From contig NZ_BARE01000016.1 of NCBI RefSeq assembly GCF_000367345.1, positions 1-64,000 of the forward strand: DNA of 64,000 bases, in the 5' to 3' direction. The position numbers and the translations under genes are program-made. The DNA comes from Sphingobium xenophagum NBRC 107872 (GTDB taxonomy: Bacteria; Pseudomonadota; Alphaproteobacteria; Sphingomonadales; Sphingomonadaceae). Positions 10,101 through 18,562 of the stretch are shown piece after piece (the first letter of the stretch is position 1; every line of letters begins with the position of its first letter). Under the pieces are notes generated by a model. It did no database searches. It was not told the origin of the DNA and saw only the letters and a list, made by a program, of their open reading frames with translations.

Positions 10101-10862
10101 ATGGTCCCAGGCCGCATCGCAGCTCATCGTCGTCCCGCCCTTGTCGCTCGCCGTATAGACGGTCGAGAAGGTGGCGGGGCCAGCCATCGCCGCGAAGGAA
10201 GCAGGCAGGTCAGTCGAGGTGCGGAACAGCTGATCGTCATCGACGCCATAGGCCGGTGAGACACGCGCGACCGGATAGCATTGGCGCACATAATCCTTCA
10301 CGCTCGCGTCGAGGAAGATATCGACGATCGGGCTGCGGGGCGAGACTGCGTTGAGGAACAGGTCGAACGCATGGCCGCCCGCGCCAAGTTCCAGCTTGGC
10401 ATTGGGATCGGTGGTATTGTCGTCGATGGTTTCTGCAAGCGCCCGCTCCATCAGGTTGGTGACGCCGGCAACCAGCACGATGAGATTGGGTACATCGCCA
10501 ACCGGCTGATAGGCGTTGCGGACCCTGTCATAGATGTGGACCGTGCCGGTCGTAGCGATCATCCCGGCAAACAGGCCGATGCCGACCAGCATCTGGAAAC
10601 CGAAGGCAACCAGGCCCATGCCGGAACCCCGAATGCTGGCGATAACCGCGCCAAGGCCAATGCCGACCACCGCGACAATCAAAACCAGTGTTTCATAGCG
10701 CGGATCACCGAAGATCATCGCCACCAGGTGAAACGCATCGACGGTTTCGGAAAAGCCGTCCCAAGTGTGATAGCTGGCATCGATCGCCAGCGCGGGCGTG
10801 GCGCTCAGCAAGCCGAACAGGACGCATGCCAGGCGGATGAGATGACGCATGGCTCGCCTCAC
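7110..10862 (-). CDS. traG: TraG, F-type conjugation inner-membrane and mating-pair protein
   Basis: 1250 residues, longer than the roughly 940 of F-plasmid TraG. N-terminal signal-like helix (residues 5-26), further hydrophobic helices around 55-75 and 85-105, then a periplasmic region and more helices around 355-460 (ASVFAIMLMMMPIALLFILT is one). The last 770 residues are soluble, Ala/Gly-rich and helical, as in the TraG C-terminus that stabilises mating pairs and contacts the entry-exclusion protein in F. ATG at 10862 overlaps the traH stop by 4 bases. It is the final gene of the operon, matching the F order where TraG follows TraH. Family assignment is firm; the exact topology is an estimate. 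Confidence 0.9.
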   Translation of the reverse strand: MRRAMRHLIRLACVLFGLLSATPALAIDASYHTWDGFSETVDAFHLVAMIFGDPRYETLVLIVAVVGIGLGAVIASIRGSGMGLVAFGFQMLVGIGLFAGMIATTGTVHIYDRVRNAYQPVGDVPNLIVLVAGVTNLMERALAETIDDNTTDPNAKLELGAGGHAFDLFLNAVSPRSPIVDIFLDASVKDYVRQCYPVARVSPAYGVDDDQLFRTSTDLPASFAAMAGPATFSTVYTASDKGGTTMSCDAAWDHIADRLSDATAFDAYSDQVCARTGFDVNQASQRDRCRQQIDALGDMMLGQSMSRQTFLTNILLGQTVGDVLFEDSPAATARVMANRAIESNGLATLSTANEWMPTIRASVFAIMLMMMPIALLFILTPINLRVASFALGLFVFVALWGVIDAGIYQLTLGRAMDVLAELRATNVAADSWILAPSAAMKALAIFGSFRTAAAGLAGAFVFTVFRFSGNMFTAFTSGMLGVQGQGSMAAATVGTSEGYASALEAQASAGGTMARRSTSAGFGDFGERSSFGLDRAFASAGSVLGEHGGGATGTAAFGLGRADAARELGGLSPALVGRDLNDPATASAIRANAATSAIHNFAQGDALRKLGTSYFGEGQGGERAFAAFSQNMVQWKAFGDSQAYEMMQSGAKRHFERSGYDAKDAALKASTVIAQAGADPTFAKITANAFDQEQMLRNDLTAAQTQVGAMKGRRDYAGDRVAAVERGNVATEQAHRTGHNQGQREAAGMLGLSVTETSRRIGFINALSGEARSTAISQLSRSTGRNEAQVLRAMESYNAAVQVGTADGATAQAAREGTSVYGRTREAAGYDFAERSGKLDAQREIGPDGVRSSAQIGEQRRQADNAGFAQGAAAAGVSVREAAHLDSFIRTLAGTAGNQVDMAEGGAEGIADRARNERLTGIVDKERLTRTQALLREHGVGMSKRQIAMDQNGDIGLNLTPELAAQMWRGGLINESQLGAIANGGHARFSFAHNDLLVSSSTGFSQSARNDTSTRFEAGKQAGPDTIEHFLGSGAPGQAAMANWLRGGFEMDRRGDWRLKPQVADTLERDVTAIMAQTGWQRSLSRSAEHQTQDSQTLSGNITASASRGVRGDRKEGGRSEKGNSVTGNAAASLAAEISDRGGFGVAAQSSIDIVNYDVREAIAAAERTASKSARPEEAFTRELSQQILGNDGLRNRYLEQADSGRGTVDVTGPITSLEQSSVLNTGRLMSDRDNGLADGDSRFKSRRDQ

Positions 10863-12325
10863 CGGTTGCGATTGGCGTTGGCGCCAGCGGCGTCACGCGC
10901 ATCACGATCGCGCTGGCGCACCACCCCGGCATAGTTAGCCGACAGGTTCGCCTGGTTCATGGCCGCGATGTAGGACTGGCGCATCTGCGCGCGTTGGCGC
11001 AACACTTCGTCGCGCAGTTCGCTTAGCTGCTCGATGCCCTTGATCAGGATGCGGGTCTGGCAGATGTTCGTGTTGTCCGCGTCAGCCGCGCCCGCCGTCG
11101 TCACGCCGCGCTCTGCATTTTGCAGCGCAAAGTCGATCGAGCGGGTCAGATCATTGAGCATCTGATAGGCGAGGGTGAGGGCGACCAGCTCGTCGGTGTC
11201 GGCGATCACGCTGTCGGTCAGGCCCTGCCGCACGCCCCATTCGAGCAGCCGATAGACCGGCAAGGTCCGTACATTGGCGACGAACTGCATTTCTTCTGTC
11301 GTCAACGCGGCGCGGGTACGGATCTTGGCGGCCACCGATTCCATCCTTTCGCGCGCCAGCAGCAGCGCGCCGCGCCCGGCGCCGTTCACCGAGCAATCCG
11401 AAGCGGTCGCAGGAATGTTGAGCGCGCGGGTGGGCACCCGTCCGGTCAGGAAATCATCGGCGCTCTCGCTATCCTGGCGCGGACAGGCGGGGATGGCCGA
11501 AAAGAGCGGCACCTTGTCCTTATCATCCCAGCGCATATAGACATCGCCGACCCGTGCGCGCATCACGCCGGCCCAGTCTGAGGCCCCGACGCGCGCGGCA
11601 GCATGGCCAAGCAGCGAGCCGGTCTTGAAGATGTCGGTGACCTCGGCCGGGCAATTGGCGAGCGCGTCCTTCAGATCCTCGGTAGGATTGCCCTTATTGG
11701 CCTGGATCTTCTCGCGACTTTGTTGCCAGCTATTGGCATAGCCTGCACGGATCGACTTGTAGCCGGTCATCTCCTCGACGATCCCCGACATATTATCATC
11801 GCCCCTGGCGATCTGCACCATGCGGTTGGCGAGACGGCAGTCGTTCACCTGGATGGAATTGAGGTAATTGGTCGCTGCCTCCATCTTCGAGATGATGTTA
11901 CCCATTTTCTCGTCGAGGGTTTCGAGCAGATATTGGAAGGCGACCGCCGGCGCGGCCTGCAGGATCGTCTCCAGCTTCTGGACCAGATAGTCAGGGTCGA
12001 GAAACGACATGCCGCCTAAAAACATGTCGATGCCGCCGCAGCCCGCCTTCACCTTGGGAAGCGTCAGGCTCATGAGATAATCGTCATGGACATCGACGCG
12101 GCCCGACATGCCGCCCGCTGTCACATAGCCGCGGGTCTGGTCCTCGAAGCTTCCCGGCGAGCTATAGGTGACATTATCGAACCAGCTTTCGGCCCAGCCT
12201 TGGGCATAGGCAGGGGCCTGGCCGCACGAGGCGACAATGATGGAGAGCGTAAGGATCAGACGATGTGGATGATGTCCCATGGCAGGATTCCTGATGAAAA
12301 TGGACAAGCGACGCCGCCCCGCCAT
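10859..12325 (-). CDS. traH: TraH, F-type pilus assembly protein
   Basis: 488 residues with an N-terminal signal sequence (LILTLSIIVASCGQAPAYAQ) for export to the periplasm. The following region with WFDNVTYSSPGSFEDQTRGY and the GGMSGR-to-CGGIDMFLGG segment is typical of TraH, which works with TraF and TraW in pilus extension at the outer membrane. Helical, coiled-coil-prone C-terminus. Flanked by the TrbB-like gene (2-base gap) and traG (4-base overlap), as in other F-type systems. Confidence 0.92.
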   Translation of the reverse strand: MAGRRRLSIFIRNPAMGHHPHRLILTLSIIVASCGQAPAYAQGWAESWFDNVTYSSPGSFEDQTRGYVTAGGMSGRVDVHDDYLMSLTLPKVKAGCGGIDMFLGGMSFLDPDYLVQKLETILQAAPAVAFQYLLETLDEKMGNIISKMEAATNYLNSIQVNDCRLANRMVQIARGDDNMSGIVEEMTGYKSIRAGYANSWQQSREKIQANKGNPTEDLKDALANCPAEVTDIFKTGSLLGHAAARVGASDWAGVMRARVGDVYMRWDDKDKVPLFSAIPACPRQDSESADDFLTGRVPTRALNIPATASDCSVNGAGRGALLLARERMESVAAKIRTRAALTTEEMQFVANVRTLPVYRLLEWGVRQGLTDSVIADTDELVALTLAYQMLNDLTRSIDFALQNAERGVTTAGAADADNTNICQTRILIKGIEQLSELRDEVLRQRAQMRQSYIAAMNQANLSANYAGVVRQRDRDARDAAGANANRNR

Positions 12326-12327
12326 GA

Positions 12328-12930
12328 TCAGCGTCGCTTTGGGTTAGGGGAGGTCAGCGCCCTCACGCCGACGATCCCGGTGAATTTCGACATGGCGCGC
12401 ACGCCTACCGCAGCCCGGGTTCCGGTCAGCATGCGGGCGGCGAGCCAGGCATTGCGCGCGATATTGGCGCTATGGTCGGTGCCGATCGCGATCGGCACCA
12501 TGCGGTTCGGGTCGGCAAGCGGGCGCACCCATGCGACCGGGTTTCCGACCCAGGGAAGGCCGAGACGTCCCGATCGCAGCATCGCTTCCTGGGCACCGAT
12601 CGTGCGCACCTGCCAGCCATAGCGGGCGCGGAACGACTGAAGTTTCGACCAGAGATCGCCGCAGGGCAGGCAGGCTGATGCCGTGCTCATCTCGATAGTG
12701 TAGAGCGACGCTTGGCCACGCAGCAGGATCTCGAAATCGGCAGGAAAGTCGCGCGTCACCGGCACGCGGGCCAGCCAGAGACCCATGTCTGCGGCTGTCG
12801 AGACCGGATGAATGGCGGCTCGCCTGGCAAGGCCGCGATCCGTCGGCTGCGCAGCGGCTGTTGCGGGCGTCTGCACCGATATTGTCAGCAAGATAGCCCA
12901 GGCGAACAGGGCTTGCCCAAGGCGCGTCAC
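12328..12930 (-). CDS. TrbB-like periplasmic thioredoxin-fold protein of the tra operon
   Basis: 200 residues from a GTG at 12930. This start is chosen over a much longer open frame because it overlaps the traF stop in a GTGA coupling and is followed directly by a signal peptide (ALFAWAILLTISVQTPATAAA). A CLPC motif sits at residues 87-90 (SACLPCGDLW), like the active site of thioredoxin-fold oxidoreductases. In the F plasmid, trbB, a disulfide isomerase, also lies between traF and traH, so position and motif agree. A role in folding Cys-rich Tra proteins such as TraN and TraU is inferred. Confidence 0.7.
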   Translation of the reverse strand: MTRLGQALFAWAILLTISVQTPATAAAQPTDRGLARRAAIHPVSTAADMGLWLARVPVTRDFPADFEILLRGQASLYTIEMSTASACLPCGDLWSKLQSFRARYGWQVRTIGAQEAMLRSGRLGLPWVGNPVAWVRPLADPNRMVPIAIGTDHSANIARNAWLAARMLTGTRAAVGVRAMSKFTGIVGVRALTSPNPKRR

Positions 12931-13814
12931 GGCCTTGGCCCCTGAACATCGACGAGGTCGCCGCCGATCACGCGCGGATCGGTCGCGGAGACGGGGCCAT
13001 TGGCGAGCGCATCGAAGAAGCCGTCTTCCTCGCCAGCACCCGTCAGCCATTGTTCGGGTCGGATGTCGCCGCGCAGCAGCCGGACCGCCTGATAGGCCAT
13101 CTGGGCGAGATTGGGATAAGTCTCGACGCCTGCTGCGATTACCATGCGCTGGGCGCTGTTCCGGCGAATGACCATGGTGGTCGGCGTTACCTCGACCCCG
13201 AAGCGCCGGCCGAGTTCGGGTTTGCGGTCGAGATCCATGAGGCTGACCTGCCAGCCCATATCCTCCTGGAACCGCTGAACGATCGGCCATTGCACCTTGC
13301 AGTAGCCGCATGAGTCCCGTGCGAACATGACCAGCGCAAATTCCCCGGCATGCGCGCGCAGATAGTGGCGGCGGACCTGATCCTTCTGTGCGCCCAGCGC
13401 ATCGCGGGCCTCGCCGACCATTGGATTGGCGGCGCGGGCATTGAGTTGCGGATAGGTGAGCATGGCAAGCTGGGTCACGCCGGCAAAGGCGCGCGCCTTG
13501 CGCCGGGCAAAATCCTGCAGCCGCCAGAAGTCGGCGACCGCATCAATCGTCAGGACAGTGGCGGCATAGTCGCGCTGCTGTTCGATCAGCTTGGCGATCC
13601 GGGGCGGCGCCCATTTGGCCAGTTCAACCATCGGCGGTATGACGGGTCTTGGAATGGCATCATCGTCCGCCTTTTCCGCAGCGTCGGCTTTGGGGGTTTC
13701 ATACCACCAATAGCCGCGGGTTCCGCGATCTCCCGGGCCTGGAGGCGCGGGCTGCGCACCCGCAATATCGACGGGCAGCAGCAGCAGGGCACCCAGAGCG
13801 AGGAGGCGCTTCAC
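12927..13814 (-). CDS. traF: TraF, periplasmic F-type pilus assembly protein with a CGYC motif
   Basis: 295 residues with a signal peptide (residues 1-20). The N-terminal region with GYWWYETP and the C-terminal thioredoxin-like domain are typical of F-type TraF/TrbB pilus assembly proteins. A CGYC motif at residues 169-172 (ARDSCGYCKVQWP) suggests retained redox activity, whereas F-plasmid TraF lacks an active CxxC. ATG overlaps the stop of the S26 peptidase gene by 4 bases. It probably works with TraH and TraW at the outer membrane secretin complex. Confidence 0.88.
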   Translation of the reverse strand: MKRLLALGALLLLPVDIAGAQPAPPGPGDRGTRGYWWYETPKADAAEKADDDAIPRPVIPPMVELAKWAPPRIAKLIEQQRDYAATVLTIDAVADFWRLQDFARRKARAFAGVTQLAMLTYPQLNARAANPMVGEARDALGAQKDQVRRHYLRAHAGEFALVMFARDSCGYCKVQWPIVQRFQEDMGWQVSLMDLDRKPELGRRFGVEVTPTTMVIRRNSAQRMVIAAGVETYPNLAQMAYQAVRLLRGDIRPEQWLTGAGEEDGFFDALANGPVSATDPRVIGGDLVDVQGPRP

Positions 13815-14407
13815 AGCAGCTTCTCCATGCGGATGAGCCGCGCAATGGAGACCGGACCATAATAGCGGCTGTCATATCCGTCGGGATGGCGCGAGCCGAC
13901 GAAGATCATTCCATCGGGAATATGCGGACTTTCCGGTCGCCAATGGTCAAGCGCCTTGCCGCTGCGCGCTAAGGGTTTGGCGACGCCCATCAGCCTGCCA
14001 TTGCAATAGTACCACCCGGTCCAACCGCGGCCCAGGGTGGCAGGCTTTTCAACCACCACGATCCGGTCGCCTGGCAAGCACAGCGCATATTTGGTGACAT
14101 TCACTGGCTTGGGGCCGGCAAGCGGATCGGACAGAAGGAACGAGACGAGGTCGCCGTGACGGATCGGGCCGGGGGAGCGGTGCACGACCCAGGCATCGAT
14201 GGAGGGCGTCATGACCAATGTGATCTGCGGCATCGCCCACCAGGCAAAGAGACCGATCGGCAGCACGATCCCATAGGCCTTGAAAAGCTGACCCGGGCGG
14301 GCCGGCTGCCCAAGACCAGCAGCGCCGAGCGCCACGGCTGCGCGCAGCGGCAGATCCTTGAGTTCGCGCCAGACCCGGTTACCGGCGCGCCATGTGAGCA
14401 AGAGCAT
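13811..14407 (-). CDS. S26-family signal peptidase of the conjugation system
   Basis: 198 residues from ATG 14407, overlapping trbC by 29 bases; a longer frame up to 14470 adds a doubtful N-terminus. One transmembrane segment (residues 46-66), then the catalytic Ser69 in MTPSID and the general-base Lys106 in VTKYALCLPGD, a Ser/Lys dyad as in S26 peptidases. GSRHPDGYDSRYYGP near the C-terminus is the conserved box with GDNR-like sequence. Homologues in IncP and IncH-type systems mature the pilin. Here it may process TraA or another exported Tra protein; substrate is inferred. Confidence 0.85.
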   Translation of the reverse strand: MLLLTWRAGNRVWRELKDLPLRAAVALGAAGLGQPARPGQLFKAYGIVLPIGLFAWWAMPQITLVMTPSIDAWVVHRSPGPIRHGDLVSFLLSDPLAGPKPVNVTKYALCLPGDRIVVVEKPATLGRGWTGWYYCNGRLMGVAKPLARSGKALDHWRPESPHIPDGMIFVGSRHPDGYDSRYYGPVSIARLIRMEKLL

Positions 14408-15269
14408 CCTGCACCTCCGCCTTGCCGCCAAGGCGGCTATATTCCTCAAGAAGCCCGGAAAGGGCAGCATCGCCCAGCACGAGATGCGCTGCGCGCGGGC
14501 TTGCCTCGTCGCGCTCGCAATAGGGCCGGGTCGGATCGCCCGGGATCATCGCCAGCGCCGGCACCTGGCTGACGCGATGCTGCCGGAAAATCAGGGGATC
14601 GACGATCAGCTGCACGTCGCGCATGGCGCAGGCGGGACCTTCGCAGCCCGGATCGCGGCGCAGTATCGCGGCCGACAATTTTGCCATCGGACCAACCTGC
14701 CGCATCCCGCCCGGCATGCCGCGAAAAGCCATGACACCCCTGGCCCGTTCGAGCTGCCCTGCATAAGTACGCAGTGTTTCAACCGGCATGGAGGAGGACA
14801 CGAACAGTAGCGGGACCCACTGGTTTGCGCTGGGGCCGGAAACAACGCCAGCCAATGCCGCTTCTTCGGGCTGTTCAAGACCCAGGGCCTGCGCGATACG
14901 CCGACTGGCGGTGTCCCGTTCGATGGCGAGGGCTTTGCGCGTCGCCGCGACGTCTGCCTTGACGCGATCCGCCATGGCAGGATCCTGCTTGCGCCTGTTG
15001 ATCCCCTCGAAGGCGCGGCGCTCCGCGCCAGCGTCGGCTTTTGAGGGCAGAACGGGCGAGGCTTTCGTTGAAGCCTTGGCCTTGGCGGCAGCCCGCTTCA
15101 CGCGCTCCATAGCCGCGTCACCCTGATCCTGGATGCGCGTACGCGCATTTGCGCTCGTCGGCTGTTCGGCCACAGCCTGCGGTTCACTTGCTCGCACCGA
15201 TGCGGGATAGAGCGCGAGAGCCGCCAGAAGCAGGGCGCGGCTAGTTGCTGATCGTCTGCATATGGGCAT
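14379..15269 (-). CDS. trbC: TrbC, F-type pilin assembly protein
   Basis: 296 residues with an N-terminal signal sequence (ALLLAALALYPASVRA). The central part is a charged helical region (about 35-130). The C-terminal domain with VPLLFVSSSMPVETLRTYA and the GVMAFRGMPGGMRQ segment is the hallmark of F-type TrbC, needed for assembling pilin into pili. It overlaps the TraN-like gene at 15241 by 29 bases and the S26 gene on the other side, so all three are translationally coupled. Confidence 0.9.
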   Translation of the reverse strand: MPICRRSATSRALLLAALALYPASVRASEPQAVAEQPTSANARTRIQDQGDAAMERVKRAAAKAKASTKASPVLPSKADAGAERRAFEGINRRKQDPAMADRVKADVAATRKALAIERDTASRRIAQALGLEQPEEAALAGVVSGPSANQWVPLLFVSSSMPVETLRTYAGQLERARGVMAFRGMPGGMRQVGPMAKLSAAILRRDPGCEGPACAMRDVQLIVDPLIFRQHRVSQVPALAMIPGDPTRPYCERDEASPRAAHLVLGDAALSGLLEEYSRLGGKAEVQDALAHMARR

Positions 15270-16335
15270 CGATCTTGTCCTTCATCTCGATCTGGATTTC
15301 GGATTGGGCGCGCGCCTCGATTTCCGTATAATATTCGGAGAGGTCCATTTTGCTGAAATCGAGCGCCTGGAATTCTTGCGGGCTAAAGCCCCGGCAATAG
15401 GGTTGCTTCGCCGTGCCCCAGCCAATCGCGGCGAAAGCCTTCAACTGCGGGCGACCCTGTTCCTGGATGATACGGCCAAGCTTGGTGTTGAAGCAGCAAT
15501 GGCCCCGGGCCTTCTGGACGCAGACGCCCAATATGCTCGACGAGCAATAGCTGCCGATCTCATGGCACATGCCCGAACCGCGCAGCATGCCCACTTCCAT
15601 ATCCTGTTGGTCGCAGCCCTGGAGCAGGAGATCGATCATGAAATTGACCGCAAGGCTGATCGCGATCGATGTGGGATCGATGCCGACGATGATGGCATTG
15701 GCGCCAGCACTCGCTGCCTGGCTTGCGGTCGCGCCTGCCTTAAAGGCGGTGTAGGCGGCTTTCATGCCAGTGAAGACGCCCTTGGCCACCGCGATCTTGG
15801 TCGTAATCGACGAGATCGATCCGCCCATGCCGTCCTTCACGATCTTGCCCTTGTCCTTGCAGCAATTCTGGAAGGTGTTGCTGAGCCCGGCAGGACGGCA
15901 GCGCGCGGCGCGGCCGGAAAAAATCTCGATCGTGGCAAGGCAATGGCCATCGGCATCGACGGCGCCGTCGGCTGCGACACCGGGATCATCCACCACCGGC
16001 TCCTCGACGATCGGATTGGCGCTGGTGTCGATACAGGCATTGGCCGAGCAGCTTGGCGCGCCGCCGCTGGCCGGCACAGCGCAGGCATATTGATCGCCGA
16101 GCGGGCAGCGCATTGCTCCACCTTGATCCGCCAGGCACGGCGTTTCGCCAATGGGGCACATCCATCCGCCCGCGCCGGTCAGGTGACAGCTTGCCGTTTC
16201 GCCGTCGTCCGCCGCATCGCCATTGCCGTTAAGATCGACAGCGCAAAGCTGCTGAGCGCTTGCGGTGCCGGGAAATAAGGAAACAGCGCTGACGAGGAGG
16301 ATCAGCCCCAAGGGAAAGGTGCGCCGCCATCTCAT
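15241..16335 (-). CDS. traN: TraN-like Cys-rich mating-pair protein, second of two
   Basis: 364 residues with a signal peptide ending near residue 27 (GTASAQQ). Cysteine-rich: the region of residues 30-110 and again 130-160 and 240-300 hold many Cys, as in TraN, the outer-membrane adhesin that stabilises mating pairs. The segment from FQNCCKDKGK onward, and the CSSSILGVCVQKARGHCCFNTKLGRI box, are typical of the TraN C-terminal half. It overlaps the other TraN-like gene by 4 bases (ATGA). Together they have about 1,007 residues, so TraN functions seem to be divided between two secreted proteins. Confidence 0.82.
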   Translation of the reverse strand: MRWRRTFPLGLILLVSAVSLFPGTASAQQLCAVDLNGNGDAADDGETASCHLTGAGGWMCPIGETPCLADQGGAMRCPLGDQYACAVPASGGAPSCSANACIDTSANPIVEEPVVDDPGVAADGAVDADGHCLATIEIFSGRAARCRPAGLSNTFQNCCKDKGKIVKDGMGGSISSITTKIAVAKGVFTGMKAAYTAFKAGATASQAASAGANAIIVGIDPTSIAISLAVNFMIDLLLQGCDQQDMEVGMLRGSGMCHEIGSYCSSSILGVCVQKARGHCCFNTKLGRIIQEQGRPQLKAFAAIGWGTAKQPYCRGFSPQEFQALDFSKMDLSEYYTEIEARAQSEIQIEMKDKIDAHMQTISN

Positions 16336-18263
16336 CGCACGGCACTCGTGCAGACCATGTCGGCGCCGCCCAGACGCACGGTCTGCATCATCACCACCGC
16401 TTCGGGAAAATCATCGATGCAGCCGCAGCCCTGCACCAGTTCCTCACCCGTGCCCGCAGGGCAGACACCATTGTCCTGGCAGGCGTGATAAAAATAATCC
16501 CAGCTCATGGGATCACTTTGTCTGGAACCGGTCACGCCATCGGGGGCTGCGGCTATATTGACCTGCGCCTTGCGGGTCTTGCAGATGGGCTCGCACGCAT
16601 TGACGCTGCCGGACACGGGCAAGGAAAAATTGCGGGTCGTCAGGCTATGGCTGCCATCGGCATTCTTGACCCGATCAGCGAGCAAAGTCTCGGTCGAATG
16701 ATCGATGATATAGGCGCTACGGGAAAGATCAGGCTGTGGAACCGCGCCACTATCGAACGTGCAGGCATAGCTGCGCTGGCGCTCGAAGAAGGCGCGACTG
16801 ATCGACGTCGCGCAGGCGCCCGTGCCGATCAACCGGGTCTGGGGCAGGGGGGTGAGCCCGGTTTTGACGCCGTTGCGAAAGGTGATGACGCCATCGACAT
16901 CTTCATCATCGAGACGACAGGCATCATTGGCCGCATAGCCCGAACAGCTGTCGACAAGCTGCTCGCTCGTCTTGCAGCCGGCGTCCACCTTTGCTTCGAT
17001 CGCCGCATAGGCTTCGCCGCCATCGGCAACCGCGACCCGCAACCAGATATCATGATCGCCTTGCGTCAGCCTGGAGGTGAGATCGAGACCAGGATCGACA
17101 TAGAAAGCGCTCTTCTTCTCGCATTTGCCCGGCGGCAGTCCCGATCCGGTCCAGACTTCCGGGCCTGAGCCAACCAGTTCGCCATCGATCCTGATTTGTG
17201 CCCAATCGTCTCCGCCAAAGCGGGTCAGAAGCACTTGGTGAAGCCTTGCGGCGTCCTTGACCCGCAGCGTCATGTGAAAATCGATAAGAGTGCAGGATCC
17301 GCCAGACAGGCTGTTGTCGGCGGGCGAGCCCATGACGAAGGTGCGGCTGTTTGGGTCTGCCGCGAAGGTTGCGTAACCGCCCGCCACACGATCGATGATC
17401 ATCTGTGCGGCTATCTCTTCCTGTGCGATCTGCCGGGTGATCGCGCAGCCTCGGCGCACCTGCGACGTGCCGGTTCCGGTCGACGAGGCGGAAAGTGCCT
17501 GGAAAACACTGCTCGTTTGCGCGGCGCTATAGGCGTCGCCCGCCATGGCGCCCGGATTGGCCTTGTAGGCCGTGGCGCCAACCTGCGGTTGCGCCGTGCA
17601 GGATGTGGTTTGCGCGCCGGTATAGCGGATGAGCGGGCCATCGATGGACGCCTGCGCGATGCCGATACGCGGATCGGCCGTGGTGAGCGCGCCGACAACG
17701 CCGCCGCCCAGATCCTTGAGGATCGAGGCCATATTGCCCCAGACCAGATTGCTGCCGCAGCTATTGTTGACGCAGTAACAACCGGCCAGATCGGTCAGCT
17801 CGACCTGGGACAGCGTCAACGATCCGGACGCAGAAGCGTCCCAGCGGAAGAAGCGGCATGCGTCCCAACTGCCCGGCGCGCAGGAGATGATCCCGTTGGC
17901 GCAAATCCCGGACGTGGGGACCGGAACGGTCAGTGCCTCATCGAAGCTCCCGTCGAGATCGCTGTCGCGCGATATGCTGAGCGTGCCGATATCGCCGGTG
18001 GCGTTGGGCTGGGCGAGCAGTTCGAGCAGCGTCGCGCTTTTCTGGCAGGCAAGATTGGGGGTGAAGGTCTTTTTGGTGTCGAGGGTGGTGATGGGCTGTC
18101 CCGCCAGACCCGGCGTCACATAATTGCCAAGCAGCGCGTCGCTGTCAGCGCTCTTCGCCCGCGCGGCGGCCGCTGCAGCGCGGGCGCGGTCCTGCGCGGT
18201 CTGCGCATGGAGCGGGGCAGGGAGGCTAAGCGCTGCGACAAGGAAGAGGGTAGCTGGCCTCAT
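16332..18263 (-). CDS. traN: TraN-like Cys-rich secreted protein, first of two
   Basis: 643 residues with a signal peptide (LFLVAALSLPAPLHAQ). Rich in cysteines, with GCYCVNNSCGSNLVWGNM near residue 165 and GCGCIDDFPEAVVMMQTVR near the C-terminus, both typical of F-type TraN. The size matches F TraN (about 600). Start ATG overlaps the stop of the 100-residue gene by 4 bases. It is predicted to be anchored in the outer membrane and to contact recipient cell proteins; specificity cannot be judged from the sequence. Confidence 0.82.
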   Translation of the reverse strand: MRPATLFLVAALSLPAPLHAQTAQDRARAAAAAARAKSADSDALLGNYVTPGLAGQPITTLDTKKTFTPNLACQKSATLLELLAQPNATGDIGTLSISRDSDLDGSFDEALTVPVPTSGICANGIISCAPGSWDACRFFRWDASASGSLTLSQVELTDLAGCYCVNNSCGSNLVWGNMASILKDLGGGVVGALTTADPRIGIAQASIDGPLIRYTGAQTTSCTAQPQVGATAYKANPGAMAGDAYSAAQTSSVFQALSASSTGTGTSQVRRGCAITRQIAQEEIAAQMIIDRVAGGYATFAADPNSRTFVMGSPADNSLSGGSCTLIDFHMTLRVKDAARLHQVLLTRFGGDDWAQIRIDGELVGSGPEVWTGSGLPPGKCEKKSAFYVDPGLDLTSRLTQGDHDIWLRVAVADGGEAYAAIEAKVDAGCKTSEQLVDSCSGYAANDACRLDDEDVDGVITFRNGVKTGLTPLPQTRLIGTGACATSISRAFFERQRSYACTFDSGAVPQPDLSRSAYIIDHSTETLLADRVKNADGSHSLTTRNFSLPVSGSVNACEPICKTRKAQVNIAAAPDGVTGSRQSDPMSWDYFYHACQDNGVCPAGTGEELVQGCGCIDDFPEAVVMMQTVRLGGADMVCTSAVR

Positions 18264-18562
18264 GGCCGCGTCTCGCGCCGCAGCCGGAACTGAAATATAG
18301 CTGGAACAGGGTCGGCAAGCTCTGCCCGGAATACAGCCTGACCTTCAAAAACGGTCAGCGTGGCCACGACCATATGCGGCGAAGAGGGGACCGCCGCATG
18401 ATCGTCTGTATCTGTGGCCACGCCGACCGTCCGACCGGTGCCGCAGGGGGGATGCGACACCGGCCTGACCGCATGGGGACCGCCTGGTTCGGTGGAATGA
18501 CGGGCAGACCATCGGCTGATGCCAGGCGAGGGCATGCGGATCGGGAAAGGCGACCTGGTCAT
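18260..18562 (-). CDS. Small tra-operon protein, unknown function
   Basis: 100 residues, Pro/His/Arg-rich at the N-terminus with a more ordered C-terminal half (HMVVATLTVFEGQAVFRAEL). Its ATG overlaps the traU stop by 4 bases and its stop overlaps the traN ATG by 4 bases, which is strong evidence of a real gene because a chance frame would not fit both junctions. No signal peptide or known domain. I cannot assign a function. Confidence 0.6.
   Translation of the reverse strand: MTRSPFPIRMPSPGISRWSARHSTEPGGPHAVRPVSHPPCGTGRTVGVATDTDDHAAVPSSPHMVVATLTVFEGQAVFRAELADPVPAIFQFRLRRETRP

Noticed and set aside
12931..13311. N-terminal extension of the TrbB-like gene
   Set aside because: Runs inside traF in another frame; GTG 12930 gives GTGA coupling and a signal peptide.
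15262..18293. Long + strand frames opposite the TraN-like genes
   Set aside because: Antisense to genes with signal peptides and Cys motifs; no coherent protein features.
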